Below, in pieces: positions 1-7,648 of a stretch of DNA of 11,476 nucleotides. The position numbers and the translations under genes were made by a program. Each line of letters opens with the position of its first letter. The stretch's first letter is position 1. Below the pieces are notes generated by a model. It saw only the letters and a list, made by a program, of their open reading frames with translations. It was not told the DNA's origin and did not search any database. Source of the DNA: NORP181 sp047623555 (lineage in GTDB: Bacteria > Pseudomonadota > Alphaproteobacteria > Rhodobacterales > Rhodobacteraceae). The stretch covers positions 1 through 11,476 of the forward strand of contig JBLHMP010000103.1 in the NCBI GenBank assembly GCA_047623555.1, in the 5' to 3' direction.

Positions 1-91
1 CGGCGGTCAACAGCCCTGTCCCTACAACCTTTGAAAACAACAACAAAATCCAGCAGTGGCCCAAAACGGAGAATCAGTTTTCATTGGCAAG

Positions 92-181
92 TGGCGGAGA
101 GACAGGGATTCGAACCCTGGAGACGGTCTCCCGCCTACACACTTTCCAGGCGTGCGCCTTCGACCACTCGGCCACCTCTCC
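92..181 (-). tRNA. tRNA-Ser (anticodon GGA)
   Basis: This is a 90-nt class II tRNA with a long variable arm. The 5' acceptor strand GGAGAGG pairs with TCTCTCC (one G-T pair), followed by discriminator G and an encoded CCA (the TGG at 92-94 on the plus strand). The T-loop carries GGTTCGAATCC. The anticodon stem CACGC/GTGTG encloses the loop CTGGAAA, giving anticodon GGA (plus-strand 145-147), which reads UCC and UCU. It lies downstream of, and on the same strand as, the mechanosensitive channel gene, with 135 bp between them, so it may have its own promoter. Confidence 0.97.
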
Positions 182-189
182 GTGCTCGG

Positions 190-219
190 CTATCTGACGG
201 ATCGCGCCCGGCTTTGCAA
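190..219 (-). promoter_or_regulatory. Candidate promoter of tRNA-Ser
   Basis: On the minus strand, TTGCAA (219-214) is followed 18 nt later by AGATAG (195-190). This would place transcription start near 183, only about two bases before the mature tRNA 5' end at 181. Both hexamers are only moderate matches, so this is a guess supported by position. Confidence 0.3.
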
Positions 220-316
220 GTCGGAATTGAAAGGTTTTTCAGGTTTACAGAGACAGAAAGTCGTGGCGGTTCGCACGACCCGAATTTACCCGAACAAACC
301 CTTAGAAATAGGCCTA

Positions 317-2647
317 TTATGCGGTGTGGTCTTTTGCGCCGCCAAGTGCCTCGGGGTTGCGCAACCATATGTCGCGCTGCTCGAACGGGATTTCGATGCC
401 TTCGTCGGCAAATCGTTTGGCGATCTCGTGATTCATGTCCGATTTCACCGACAGCATCCAGTTTACATCGCGCAGGATGGCGCGGATTTCAAAGTCCAGC
501 GACGAGGCGCCAAAGCCCTGAAACGCCACGCTTGGCGCTGGATTGGCCAGAACCATCGGATGCGCATTGGCGATCTCAAGCAGGATACCCTCAATCATGC
601 GGGTGTCGGTGCCATAGGCGACGCCAACCGGCACGATAACCCGTCCCACGGTGTTGCCACGGGTGTAATTGGTGACCGTACTGCTGACCAGATCGGCGTT
701 TGGCACGATCACATCAAACCGATCAAAGGTCTCGATTCGGGTCGAGCGAACCGAGATATTGCGCACATAGCCCATGTGGCCGCTGACTTCGATCCAGTCG
801 CCTTCTGAAATCGGCCTCTCGATCAACAGGATAACACCGCTGACAAAATTGGAGACAATGTTTTGCAGGCCAAACCCAATGCCAACTGACAAAGCACCGG
901 CAACGATGGCGAGCGATGACAGGTCAAGCCCGGCGCCACTGACCGCAATCAGAGCCGCCAGGATTATCCCGACATATCCAACCCCCGAGACAACCGCGAC
1001 CTGGCCTCCGGGATCGAGTGATGTTTTGGGCAACAGGTTGTTCTTTAACGTTTTTTGCAACATCTTTGTTATGGTGTAGCCCATAACAAAGATCACAACA
1101 AAGGTCACAAAATCGGTCGGCGAAATGCGGGAGTTTCCGACCTGAAACCCGTTCATAAACCGGGCCCATAGCTCGGTCAGGTCGGCCATTCTTGCGCCCC
1201 AGGTCAGCGCCAATAACGGCAGCGCCAACAGCGTAAGAAAGAATCCGGCAAGAGCGGGAAACAACGAATCCTGCCCCTCGGGCCCCGAGCCTGACAACCA
1301 GCTATACAGGTCGCTGACAAATTTGTTCAGAATCAGGATCAGTGAGAACAGCACCAGCGTCAGCACCGTTGGAAAAATGAGCGCTTCGGCCGCCGCGACA
1401 TAGCCAATGGCCGCAAGGACAGGCGCGATAATCCCGACAATTGTTCCGGCACGGCTGATAATCGGCGAGATGATCGACAGGCCAGCGCGTTTGGCCGCCG
1501 AGCTCATTTTGTCGGTGTGGGCGAGACGTTCGCGATAGGCGATCCGCCGCAACAGCAGCAGGATCAGGCTGGTCATCAAAATGACCAGAAACTCAATCAC
1601 AGCGTTTGAGGCTTCTGAAATATTCTCGACTTTTTCAAACAGGTCGATGGCATTATCAAGGATCAGCATGACCGCCAACAGACGCACATACAGCCGGGCC
1701 TCGGCGCGGTATTCGGCCGCTATTGGCAATAATGCATCTTCGTCGCGTATGGCATATAGCCGGTCGCTGATCCAAACAAAGCTCATCATCACGGCGCTCC
1801 AGAGCGGAAACGCATTCAACAACAGCGTTCCGCGCAATCCGGCCATACCGGTCGCGGCAAGCGCCTGGGTCAGTGCAACCAGCCCGAAATAGGGCAATAC
1901 CACCCGGAAAATCGAGACAAGAAAGCTCCAGACACCGGTGCCACCGCCGCCATATCTGCGCATGGTATCGCCAAATTTCTCGGCCCAGCGACGCCCCAAC
2001 AACAACAGCAACACGCCCAAAACTGTCAGCAAACTGACCTTAGCAATGTTATTATAGGCCTGTCCGCGCCCGACCTGGCTCTCGGCGATCAGCACGGTTT
2101 CATTGACAATCGATGTCCCGGCCCCCGTCAGATCGCGCATCGCCAGCGGCCAGTGTTTCGGGTTAATCGGTGACGGTCCCCGCGCCAAAAGGCGTTTGGT
2201 GTGACGTTTGCGAATGATCCTGTCGATTTCACCGATCAACCCATTTGCCCGGTTATGCGCCTCTTGGGCGATCACTGCCGGCACCCGGGAATCGTTCATC
2301 TGGGCGGTAATGCGTTCGCGCAACACCGCAATATCAGCGGATTCAGTGCCAATTTCGGGCATCGGCCCCAAGGCCGCAATCTGCGATTGCAACGTCAATA
2401 TCCGTGAGGCGTTTTTCGTGCTCGTCAGGATGAATAGTTCGCGAAAGGCAACAATCTCGACCCGCAAATCTTCTAGGGCAGCATCCGAGGCGCGACCTCT
2501 GTCTATGGCATATTCAGCCCGGTCCGCCGTCGCCAGCCATTTTTGATAGATTTGACGATGTTCAACCGTAATCTGGGCGTTGGCCATGCCGGACATACCC
2601 AACATGACCACAAGCAGCCAAGCCGCCCAGATATAGCGCATCCGCAT
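317..2647 (-). CDS. MscS-family mechanosensitive channel with N-terminal DUF3772-like region
   Basis: This is a 776-aa inner-membrane channel expected to open under membrane tension and release osmolytes. A signal peptide ends near residue 24 (ANA-QI). A helical periplasmic region (about 25-185, DUF3772-like) follows. Many hydrophobic segments then lie between about 200 and 580. The conserved MscS pore helix and beta domain follow, with GALSVGIGFGLQNIVSNF near 584-601 and the ERPISEGDWIEV stretch near 610-621, then the C-terminal alpha/beta part. The length far exceeds E. coli MscS (286 aa) and resembles the large MscK/YbdG-like or DUF3772 channels. The ATG at 2645-2647 overlaps the cysK stop by one base (TGATG), implying translational coupling. 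A GTG at 2650 is an alternative start. What the channel does in a tellurite/cysteine operon is unknown; envelope stress is a reasonable inference. Confidence 0.93.
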   Translation of the reverse strand: MRMRYIWAAWLLVVMLGMSGMANAQITVEHRQIYQKWLATADRAEYAIDRGRASDAALEDLRVEIVAFRELFILTSTKNASRILTLQSQIAALGPMPEIGTESADIAVLRERITAQMNDSRVPAVIAQEAHNRANGLIGEIDRIIRKRHTKRLLARGPSPINPKHWPLAMRDLTGAGTSIVNETVLIAESQVGRGQAYNNIAKVSLLTVLGVLLLLLGRRWAEKFGDTMRRYGGGGTGVWSFLVSIFRVVLPYFGLVALTQALAATGMAGLRGTLLLNAFPLWSAVMMSFVWISDRLYAIRDEDALLPIAAEYRAEARLYVRLLAVMLILDNAIDLFEKVENISEASNAVIEFLVILMTSLILLLLRRIAYRERLAHTDKMSSAAKRAGLSIISPIISRAGTIVGIIAPVLAAIGYVAAAEALIFPTVLTLVLFSLILILNKFVSDLYSWLSGSGPEGQDSLFPALAGFFLTLLALPLLALTWGARMADLTELWARFMNGFQVGNSRISPTDFVTFVVIFVMGYTITKMLQKTLKNNLLPKTSLDPGGQVAVVSGVGYVGIILAALIAVSGAGLDLSSLAIVAGALSVGIGFGLQNIVSNFVSGVILLIERPISEGDWIEVSGHMGYVRNISVRSTRIETFDRFDVIVPNADLVSSTVTNYTRGNTVGRVIVPVGVAYGTDTRMIEGILLEIANAHPMVLANPAPSVAFQGFGASSLDFEIRAILRDVNWMLSVKSDMNHEIAKRFADEGIEIPFEQRDIWLRNPEALGGAKDHTA

Positions 2648-3681
2648 CACACGTCTTCAAACACGCCGGGAATGCTCATTGGGCCGGTGGTCATCCAGTC
2701 GGGCACCGGCAGTCCCTTATCCTTAAGGAACGTTGGGTTGAACAGTTTGGACTGATAGCGGGTGCCATAGTCACAGAGCAGCGTCACGATGGTGTGCCCC
2801 GGCCCCAGATCGCGCGCCAAACGCACAGCGCCGGCAATGTTAACCCCGGTTGAGCCGCCCGAAACCAGACCCTCTTCGTGGAGCAGATCAAAGATATAGG
2901 GCAGCGCCTCTTCATCTGTAATCTGGTAGGGGAAATCAGGCGTAAAGCCTTTTAGGTTCTCGGTGATGCGCACCTGCCCGATACCTTCGGCAATGCTGCC
3001 ACCTTCGGATTTCAGCTCACCGGTGGTGTAATAGGAATACAGCGCCGCGCCCATCGGGTCGGCCAACGCGATCTTAACACCTTTGGGCTGCAGGTAGTCC
3101 GAGACCCCGGCCAATGTGCCACCCGATCCCACAGCACTGACAAAGCCGTCGACCTTGCCATCGGTCTGTTCCCAGATTTCCGGGCCGGTGGTTTCAAAAT
3201 GCGCACGTCGGTTGGCGACGTTATCAAACTGATTGGCCCAGAACGCGCCATTGGGTTCGGTTTTGTTCAGCTCAATCGCCAGACGTTCCGAGTAGCGCAC
3301 GAAATTGTTAGGATTACGATAAGGCGCCGCCGGAACCTGCACCAGTTCCGCCCCGGCAAGGCGCAGCATGTCCTTTTTTTCCTGACTTTGGGTTTCAGGA
3401 ATAACTATGACGGTTTTATAGCCCATCGAGGCACCAACCAACGCCAGACCAATGCCGGTATTGCCGGCCGTGCCTTCGACAATGGTGCCACCCGGGCGCA
3501 ACGCGCCGCTGGCAATGGCGTCGCGGATAATGAACAGCGCGGCGCGATCTTTGACCGACTGGCCGGGGTTCATGAATTCGGCTTTGCCCAGAATTTCGCA
3601 ACCGGTTTCATCGCTGACCCGACGCAAGCGGATCAATGGTGTGTTTCCTACGGCTTCGGCCAGATCACGTGCAATACGCAT
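2647..3681 (-). CDS. cysK: Cysteine synthase A (O-acetylserine sulfhydrylase)
   Basis: This 344-aa PLP fold-type II enzyme makes L-cysteine from O-acetylserine and sulfide in the cytoplasm. The Schiff-base lysine is K44 in NPGQSVKDRAA. The substrate/asparagine loop is EGTAGNTG (69-76), and the phosphate-cradling loop is GSGGTLAG (185-192). SGGSTG at 274-279 lies where the PLP ring-nitrogen contact is expected. The protein is slightly longer than enteric CysK (about 323 aa), with a C-terminal tail ending FEDV. The start is supported by AGGGGG at 3686-3691. The gene sits 54 bp after trgB and overlaps the channel gene by one base. In R. sphaeroides cysK is part of the trgAB tellurite-resistance locus, where thiol supply is thought to counter tellurite. 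A cystathionine beta-synthase-like specificity cannot be excluded but is less likely. Confidence 0.93.
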   Translation of the reverse strand: MRIARDLAEAVGNTPLIRLRRVSDETGCEILGKAEFMNPGQSVKDRAALFIIRDAIASGALRPGGTIVEGTAGNTGIGLALVGASMGYKTVIVIPETQSQEKKDMLRLAGAELVQVPAAPYRNPNNFVRYSERLAIELNKTEPNGAFWANQFDNVANRRAHFETTGPEIWEQTDGKVDGFVSAVGSGGTLAGVSDYLQPKGVKIALADPMGAALYSYYTTGELKSEGGSIAEGIGQVRITENLKGFTPDFPYQITDEEALPYIFDLLHEEGLVSGGSTGVNIAGAVRLARDLGPGHTIVTLLCDYGTRYQSKLFNPTFLKDKGLPVPDWMTTGPMSIPGVFEDV

Positions 3682-3735
3682 GATGCCCCCTAAAATTGAT
3701 GTCGAATAATGATGTAGCCCTGCCCTGCCCTGATC

Positions 3736-4827
3736 TCAAGCCATCAAGCGCAAACGATCGCGGTGCCGTGCCAACCACAGCGCCAACGAGAACAATGGTA
3801 AATCGTGAAACTGGTTGGAATCAAGCGCCTGCATCAAGGCATCAAAACTAAGAACCTGGCTGCGGATATCTTCGTCTTCTTCGCTCAGACCGCCATGGGT
3901 TTGGGTTGCCCCCAAATCGGCAATCCCAACATACAAATAGACAAATTCGGTTGATGACCCGGGGCTGGAATAGGCCTGTCCGGCGTCCTCAAGTCGCGAA
4001 AACCGCAACCCGGCCTCTTCATCGGCCTCACGGTGTGCGGCATGGACGGGCGTTTCGCCGGGATCAATCAGCCCGGCAACCGGTTGCCACATCCACGGTG
4101 CCGCGTTGCCTGACATAAACACCGCAGCCCGAAACTGTTCAACCAACAGCACACAATCGCGCACCGGATCATACGGCAGCACCGCCACAACCTGCCCCAC
4201 ATGCAACGCGCCACGATTGATCACCTCACTCAGCTGGCCATCATAGCGACGAAACCGCAGATCGTTTTCCTCGACCGTGAAAAAATTCATATAGGGCTGT
4301 TGACGCGCCTTAATCACCACATCCCGCGACATATCGCGTTCTGGATCGGCAGGCATAGACTGTGTGGCGACATAGGACGTCGCGCGCCGAAAGATACCCG
4401 CAAGCCGGTCCGCCACATACTCCACCGATAAGTGATTGAAACTCATCATGATTTCACCGGCCATCCGGAGGTGGACCGCATCGGCCTGCGCCATGCCGGT
4501 CAGCGCAAATCGCACGTCTTTCTGTTCGCTCACATAGGTCTGCGCCGCGATGGTCGCACCGTCCGCAAGGGTGACATCAACCTGTGTTGGCCGCGCGGCA
4601 AAAACGGCGCAATAAAAATCTAGTCTGTCGCGCGCGGTGCTGTCAGTTATTTGCAGCAGGTCACCATGCTGCTTTGATGTTGGATCGGGCCAGACGCACG
4701 GCACAGATACGTCGCCGGCAAATCCCTGTAGCAAGGCCGATGTCAGATTTGCGTCACCAACAACCAAACGCAGAATATCAGGCTGGCGCAACGCCCCGGT
4801 CAAAAACACCATGTTAGAAACAGACAT
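3736..4827 (-). CDS. trgB: TrgB: AIG2/GGCT-like domain fused to Nudix ADP-ribose pyrophosphatase
   Basis: This is a 363-aa two-domain protein. Residues about 5-110 resemble the gamma-glutamylcyclotransferase (AIG2-like) fold: FLTGALRQPDIL occupies the place of the usual YGTLR motif, and LDFYCAV the place of LDxxEG. The C-terminal domain (about 180-363) is a Nudix hydrolase of the ADP-ribose pyrophosphatase type. Its complete Nudix box runs from G252 to L274 (GLIDPGE, then READEEAGL), and the downstream SPGSSTEFVYLY segment is typical of ADPRases. The expected reaction is ADP-ribose to AMP plus ribose-5-phosphate with Mg2+. The ATG at 4825-4827 was chosen because it starts 4 nt after the trgA stop; an upstream in-frame ATG (4866) would overlap trgA by 35 nt. 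The trgA-trgB-cysK order matches the R. sphaeroides tellurite locus. The symbol rests on domain order and neighbourhood. Confidence 0.88.
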   Translation of the reverse strand: MSVSNMVFLTGALRQPDILRLVVGDANLTSALLQGFAGDVSVPCVWPDPTSKQHGDLLQITDSTARDRLDFYCAVFAARPTQVDVTLADGATIAAQTYVSEQKDVRFALTGMAQADAVHLRMAGEIMMSFNHLSVEYVADRLAGIFRRATSYVATQSMPADPERDMSRDVVIKARQQPYMNFFTVEENDLRFRRYDGQLSEVINRGALHVGQVVAVLPYDPVRDCVLLVEQFRAAVFMSGNAAPWMWQPVAGLIDPGETPVHAAHREADEEAGLRFSRLEDAGQAYSSPGSSTEFVYLYVGIADLGATQTHGGLSEEDEDIRSQVLSFDALMQALDSNQFHDLPLFSLALWLARHRDRLRLMA

Positions 4828-4831
4828 CCGA

Positions 4832-5272
4832 TCACCGCCAGCGTTTTGCGGCATATTCGGTGGCAAACCCGGCCAGGATACCGCCGATCAATAATGTCGC
4901 GATGACATGCGGCACCAAAAACGTCATGGCATAACCGGCGCCAATTTGGGCAATTCCCAGCAGCGCGTCAAACGGACCATCATAGCGGTGGCGCATAGCT
5001 AGCCGTATCATTTCGTAACATCCCTGTACAAACAGGCCCCAAAACAGCAACGCAATCACGCCGGTTATGCCATTGTTAATTGCGGCGGTTGTGCCCAACC
5101 CGGCGCGTTTGCCCATGATAACCCAACCGGTCACGACACCCAAGGCAATGTTAACATAGGTGAAATAGCCGAAATTGGTGCCCTCGGGCATCAGCGGCAT
5201 AATTTGCCCGGACACGATGAACGCGAGCAGCGCCAGACATATGGCGGCAACAAGTCGGGCAGCAGTGGGCAT
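4832..5272 (-). CDS. trgA: TrgA family integral membrane protein (tellurium resistance)
   Basis: This is a 146-aa, almost wholly hydrophobic protein with four or five predicted membrane helices (about 5-24, 38-53, 67-85, and 103-138, which may be two). It has the loop MPEGTNFGYFTYVNIALG between the first two and a basic end (AAKRWR). It resembles the TrgA family of Rhodobacteraceae, named from tellurite-resistance genetics in R. sphaeroides; its biochemical role is unknown. The start at 5270-5272 is preferred because AAGGA (about 5282-5286) lies 8 nt upstream and the protein then opens directly into a membrane helix. A longer frame to 5380 would run back into the methyltransferase gene. The trgB start follows 4 nt after the TGA, so the pair is very probably co-translated. 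Confidence 0.88.
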   Translation of the reverse strand: MPTAARLVAAICLALLAFIVSGQIMPLMPEGTNFGYFTYVNIALGVVTGWVIMGKRAGLGTTAAINNGITGVIALLFWGLFVQGCYEMIRLAMRHRYDGPFDALLGIAQIGAGYAMTFLVPHVIATLLIGGILAGFATEYAAKRWR

Positions 5273-5315
5273 AATGAACGTCCTTGGACTGAGTCGGCCT
5301 TGGTCGATGCTAGGA

Positions 5316-6524
5316 TCAAACCCGACGAGAAACTGTGATCTGGGTAACATCGCACATGGAATTGTCAAAGGTTGCGGCACATGAGGTCAAATAATAATTC
5401 CACATGCGTCTAAAACGATCATCAAACCCCAGTTCCGCAATCTGATCCCATTTGGCGTTAAAGGTTGTGTGCCAGCGCCGCAAAGTCAGGTTGTAACTGT
5501 GACCAAACTCGAACGAGTGCTCTACCACCAACCGAGCCTTGGCCGCCTGTTGATGCAACGCTGTTGATGTTGGCAACATTCCCCCGGGAAATATGTATTT
5601 CTGGATGAAATCAACCCGCGTGTTGTAAATCTCCCAGCGGTCTTGGGCCACAGTGATGATCTGCAATGTCGCCTTGCGCCCCGGTTTCAGCCGATCATGC
5701 ACCGCGTCAAAATAGACCGGCCAGTATTTCTGGCCAACGGCCTCAAACATTTCAATGCTGGCAACGCCGTCATAGTGTCCGGTTTCATCCCGGTAATCCA
5801 GTAATTTGAGTGTCACAAAATCGGAAAGCCCTGCCTTATCAATGCGTTTTACGGCATAGTTAAACTGTTCTTTGCTGATGGTCAGCCCGGTCACTTTCAG
5901 GCCACGCTCTTTGGCGGCATATTCGGCAAACCCACCCCAACCACAGCCGATTTCCAAAACATGATCGCCCGGCTGCACCCCCATCTGATCAATCAGGCTG
6001 GCGTATTTGGCAATCTGCGCCTGTTCGGTGGTTTCAAGGCCGGTGCCAAACAAAGCACTGGAATAGGTCATCGTATCGTCCAGCCACAGCGCATAAAATT
6101 CATTGCCCAGATCATAGTGATGCGAGATGTTTTTGCGGGCCTGTTCTTTGTGATTGCGCTGCAACCAAAACCGCATGCGTTCATAGGCGCGGATGACCCC
6201 CATGCCGGGAAAGCCGTCATAAACCGCCTCATTTCCCGCATGGATCAAATCCATAAAGGCCAGCAAATCAGGGGTGGTCCACCAGCCATCCAGATAGGCA
6301 TCGCTAAACCCCAGATCGCCCTCGCGGACCAAACGGGTAAAGGTTTCTGGATGTTTAACATGGATCTCAGCGCAATGCCCGGGGGCCCGACCTTTGGCGC
6401 GAAACACCCGCCCGTCAGGCAAAATGAAATCAAGCCGCCCGTTTTGCAGTCGACTGGCAAGGGCAAAAACCCTGCGAAAATATCGTGGTAGGTCGGTTTG
6501 ACCCTGGGTTGTCGTGAATTCCAT
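5316..6524 (-). CDS. Cyclopropane-fatty-acyl-phospholipid synthase family methyltransferase
   Basis: This 402-aa SAM-dependent enzyme acts on unsaturated acyl chains of membrane phospholipids. The acyl/SAM entry motif SHHYDLGNEFY starts near residue 134. The SAM-binding glycine motif VLEIGCGWGG is at 189-198, DYRD near 243 and SIEMFEAVG near 256-264. PGGMLPTS and FGHSYNLTLRRW follow in the C-terminal part. Against E. coli Cfa, the bicarbonate-ligand Glu (MFE) and Tyr are kept, but the Cys of YSCAYW is Ser (YSSALF) and the His of LLHTIG is Gln (LQIIT). It therefore belongs to the divergent proteobacterial clade, not to classical Cfa, and may methylate without making a cyclopropane. The start at 6522-6524 is supported by GGGGGA five nt upstream. 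It heads the run of genes continuing into trgA (43-nt gap), linking lipid modification with stress resistance. Confidence 0.87.
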   Translation of the reverse strand: MEFTTTQGQTDLPRYFRRVFALASRLQNGRLDFILPDGRVFRAKGRAPGHCAEIHVKHPETFTRLVREGDLGFSDAYLDGWWTTPDLLAFMDLIHAGNEAVYDGFPGMGVIRAYERMRFWLQRNHKEQARKNISHHYDLGNEFYALWLDDTMTYSSALFGTGLETTEQAQIAKYASLIDQMGVQPGDHVLEIGCGWGGFAEYAAKERGLKVTGLTISKEQFNYAVKRIDKAGLSDFVTLKLLDYRDETGHYDGVASIEMFEAVGQKYWPVYFDAVHDRLKPGRKATLQIITVAQDRWEIYNTRVDFIQKYIFPGGMLPTSTALHQQAAKARLVVEHSFEFGHSYNLTLRRWHTTFNAKWDQIAELGFDDRFRRMWNYYLTSCAATFDNSMCDVTQITVSRRV

Positions 6525-6533
6525 CCGCGTCCC

Positions 6534-6551
6534 CCAATGCAGTAGCATTGG
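6534..6551 (-). promoter_or_regulatory. Leader hairpin over the ribosome binding site of the CFA-like gene
   Basis: A perfect 7-bp inverted repeat, CCAATGC and GCATTGG, is separated by only four bases. On the mRNA its 3' arm runs into the GGGGGA that serves as ribosome binding site for the gene starting at 6524. Folding would partly sequester that site, so translational control is possible. No uridine tract follows, which argues against a terminator. Confidence 0.45.
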
Positions 6552-6566
6552 AGGAAATTTAGAATA

Positions 6567-6586
6567 CTTGCCCCATGTGAGGCAAG
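6567..6586. terminator. Weak hairpin in the acuI/methyltransferase gap
   Basis: CTTGCC and GGCAAG form a 6-bp stem around an 8-nt loop. On the minus strand, 15 nt past the acuI stop, it is followed by an A/T-rich stretch (TATTCTAAATTT) with no clean U-run. It could attenuate readthrough from acuI, but it is weak as an intrinsic terminator. Confidence 0.3.
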
Positions 6587-6600
6587 CTTTGTGTTTTTGG

Positions 6601-7593
6601 CTAGGCGTTTACATCGACAACAACCCGACCACGCACCTGCCCCTTAAGGATATCGCGCCCCAAGGTTGGCAGATCTGCAAGCGTCGCAGGCTGGATCATC
6701 GCCTCGAGCTTGTCCATCGGCAGGTCCGTGGCGATCCGCGACCAGGCCCGCAGCCGGTTTTCATAGGGCTGCATGACGCTATCAATGCCCAACAGGTTCA
6801 CACCGCGCAGCAAAAACGGAATAACCGTTGTTGGCAATCCGGCACCGCCAGCCAATCCAACCGAGGCGACCGATCCACCATATTTGATCTGTCCCAGCAC
6901 CCGCGCCAGCATCTCGCCGCCAACCGCATCAATACAGCCGGCCCATGTTTCGCCCTCAAGCGGTCGTTTTACCGTCTCGTTGATGTCCTCGCGTGCCACA
7001 ATCTGGGTCGCGCCTAATTCGCGCAGATACTCCGCCGTTTCGGGACGCCCAGTGACGCCAGCCACCTCATAGCCCAGATTGGCCAGAATCGCAGTTGCAA
7101 CCGATCCAACCCCACCCGAGGCACCAGTGACCAAAACCGGCCCACGTCCCGGCATAACGCCATGATCCTGCAGCGCCATAACCGCCAGCATCGAGGTAAA
7201 CCCGGCGGTGCCCACGGCCATCGCCTGCCGCGTGCTCAGACCTTCGGGCAGTGGCACCAGCCAATCCGCCTTGACGCGCGCTTTTTGCGAAAACCCGCCC
7301 CAATGGGCTTCGCCGACGCGCCAGCCGGTCAAAACCACTTTGTCGCCGGGCGCATAGCGATCATCGGTCGAGGTTTCGACGACACCAGAAAAATCAATAC
7401 CCGGGATATGCGGATATTTGCGCACCAACCCGCCGCCCGACCCAATGCACATGCCGTCCTTATAGTTAACGGTCGAATACTCAACCGCCACAGTTACATC
7501 GCCATGCGGCAACTGGTCCAGATCAATCTGGCGCACTGCCGCGTTTGTCTTGCCGCTCTCGTCGTCTTTTTCCACCACTAATGCGTTAAACAT
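6601..7593 (-). CDS. acuI: Acryloyl-CoA reductase (NADPH), AcuI/YhdH-type MDR oxidoreductase
   Basis: This 330-aa medium-chain reductase lacks zinc-binding cysteines. It is expected to reduce toxic acryloyl-CoA to propionyl-CoA with NADPH in the cytoplasm; in marine alphaproteobacteria this finishes acrylate/DMSP and 3-hydroxypropionate use. Visible hallmarks are the N-terminal VEYSTVNYKDGM, PGIDFSGVV, GWRVGEAHWGGFSQ, and the dinucleotide motif VTGASGGVGS (about 155-164). The ending LKGQVRGRVVVDV is typical of the YhdH/AcuI subfamily, as is the length. Two adjacent ATGs exist. The second (7591-7593) lies 6 nt from AGGAG (7600-7604), a better spacing than the 3 nt of the first. It is preceded by a palindromic leader and a terminator-like motif, so it is probably transcribed separately from the DinB gene. 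No DMSP lyase or demethylase gene is in the window. Confidence 0.9.
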   Translation of the reverse strand: MFNALVVEKDDESGKTNAAVRQIDLDQLPHGDVTVAVEYSTVNYKDGMCIGSGGGLVRKYPHIPGIDFSGVVETSTDDRYAPGDKVVLTGWRVGEAHWGGFSQKARVKADWLVPLPEGLSTRQAMAVGTAGFTSMLAVMALQDHGVMPGRGPVLVTGASGGVGSVATAILANLGYEVAGVTGRPETAEYLRELGATQIVAREDINETVKRPLEGETWAGCIDAVGGEMLARVLGQIKYGGSVASVGLAGGAGLPTTVIPFLLRGVNLLGIDSVMQPYENRLRAWSRIATDLPMDKLEAMIQPATLADLPTLGRDILKGQVRGRVVVDVNA

Positions 7594-7611
7594 CATTTTC
7601 TCCTGAACTTC

Positions 7612-7632
7612 GGGCCTAAAAGTTTAGTGCCC
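7612..7632. promoter_or_regulatory. Imperfect palindrome in the acuI leader, candidate operator
   Basis: GGGC plus CTAAA at 7612-7620 mirrors TTTAG plus GCCC at 7623-7632, with a two-base centre and one unpaired T (7628). The element ends 18 bp before the preferred acuI start. Its size and symmetry suit a dimeric repressor site, or an mRNA hairpin just ahead of AGGAG. The cognate regulator is unknown. Confidence 0.4.
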
Positions 7633-7648
7633 TTGATTTCTTTTGTTT

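Noticed and set aside
63..81. AAAAC/GTTTT inverted repeat downstream of the tRNA as terminator
   Set aside because: Only five A/T-rich pairs plus a short inner pair; no U-run after it. Too weak to call.
307..318. Perfect 12-bp palindrome AATAGGCCTATT at the channel gene stop
   Set aside because: It is A/T-rich at the ends, has no spacer for a loop and no U-tract, so it does not make a terminator; probably chance.
31..808. Long plus-strand reading frames across the tRNA and the end of the channel gene
   Set aside because: They read antisense through the tRNA-Ser and the conserved MscS domain and look like no known protein; GC-rich shadow frames.
2647..2650. GTG at 2650 as start of the channel gene
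   Set aside because: Possible, but the ATG one codon later forms the usual TGATG overlap with the cysK stop and is the simpler choice.
3199..3693. 164-codon plus-strand frame inside cysK
   Set aside because: Entirely antisense to a well-conserved enzyme; a shadow frame.
3718..3732. Three CCCTG units between trgB and cysK
   Set aside because: A short low-complexity repeat in a noncoding gap with no further copies; no likely function.
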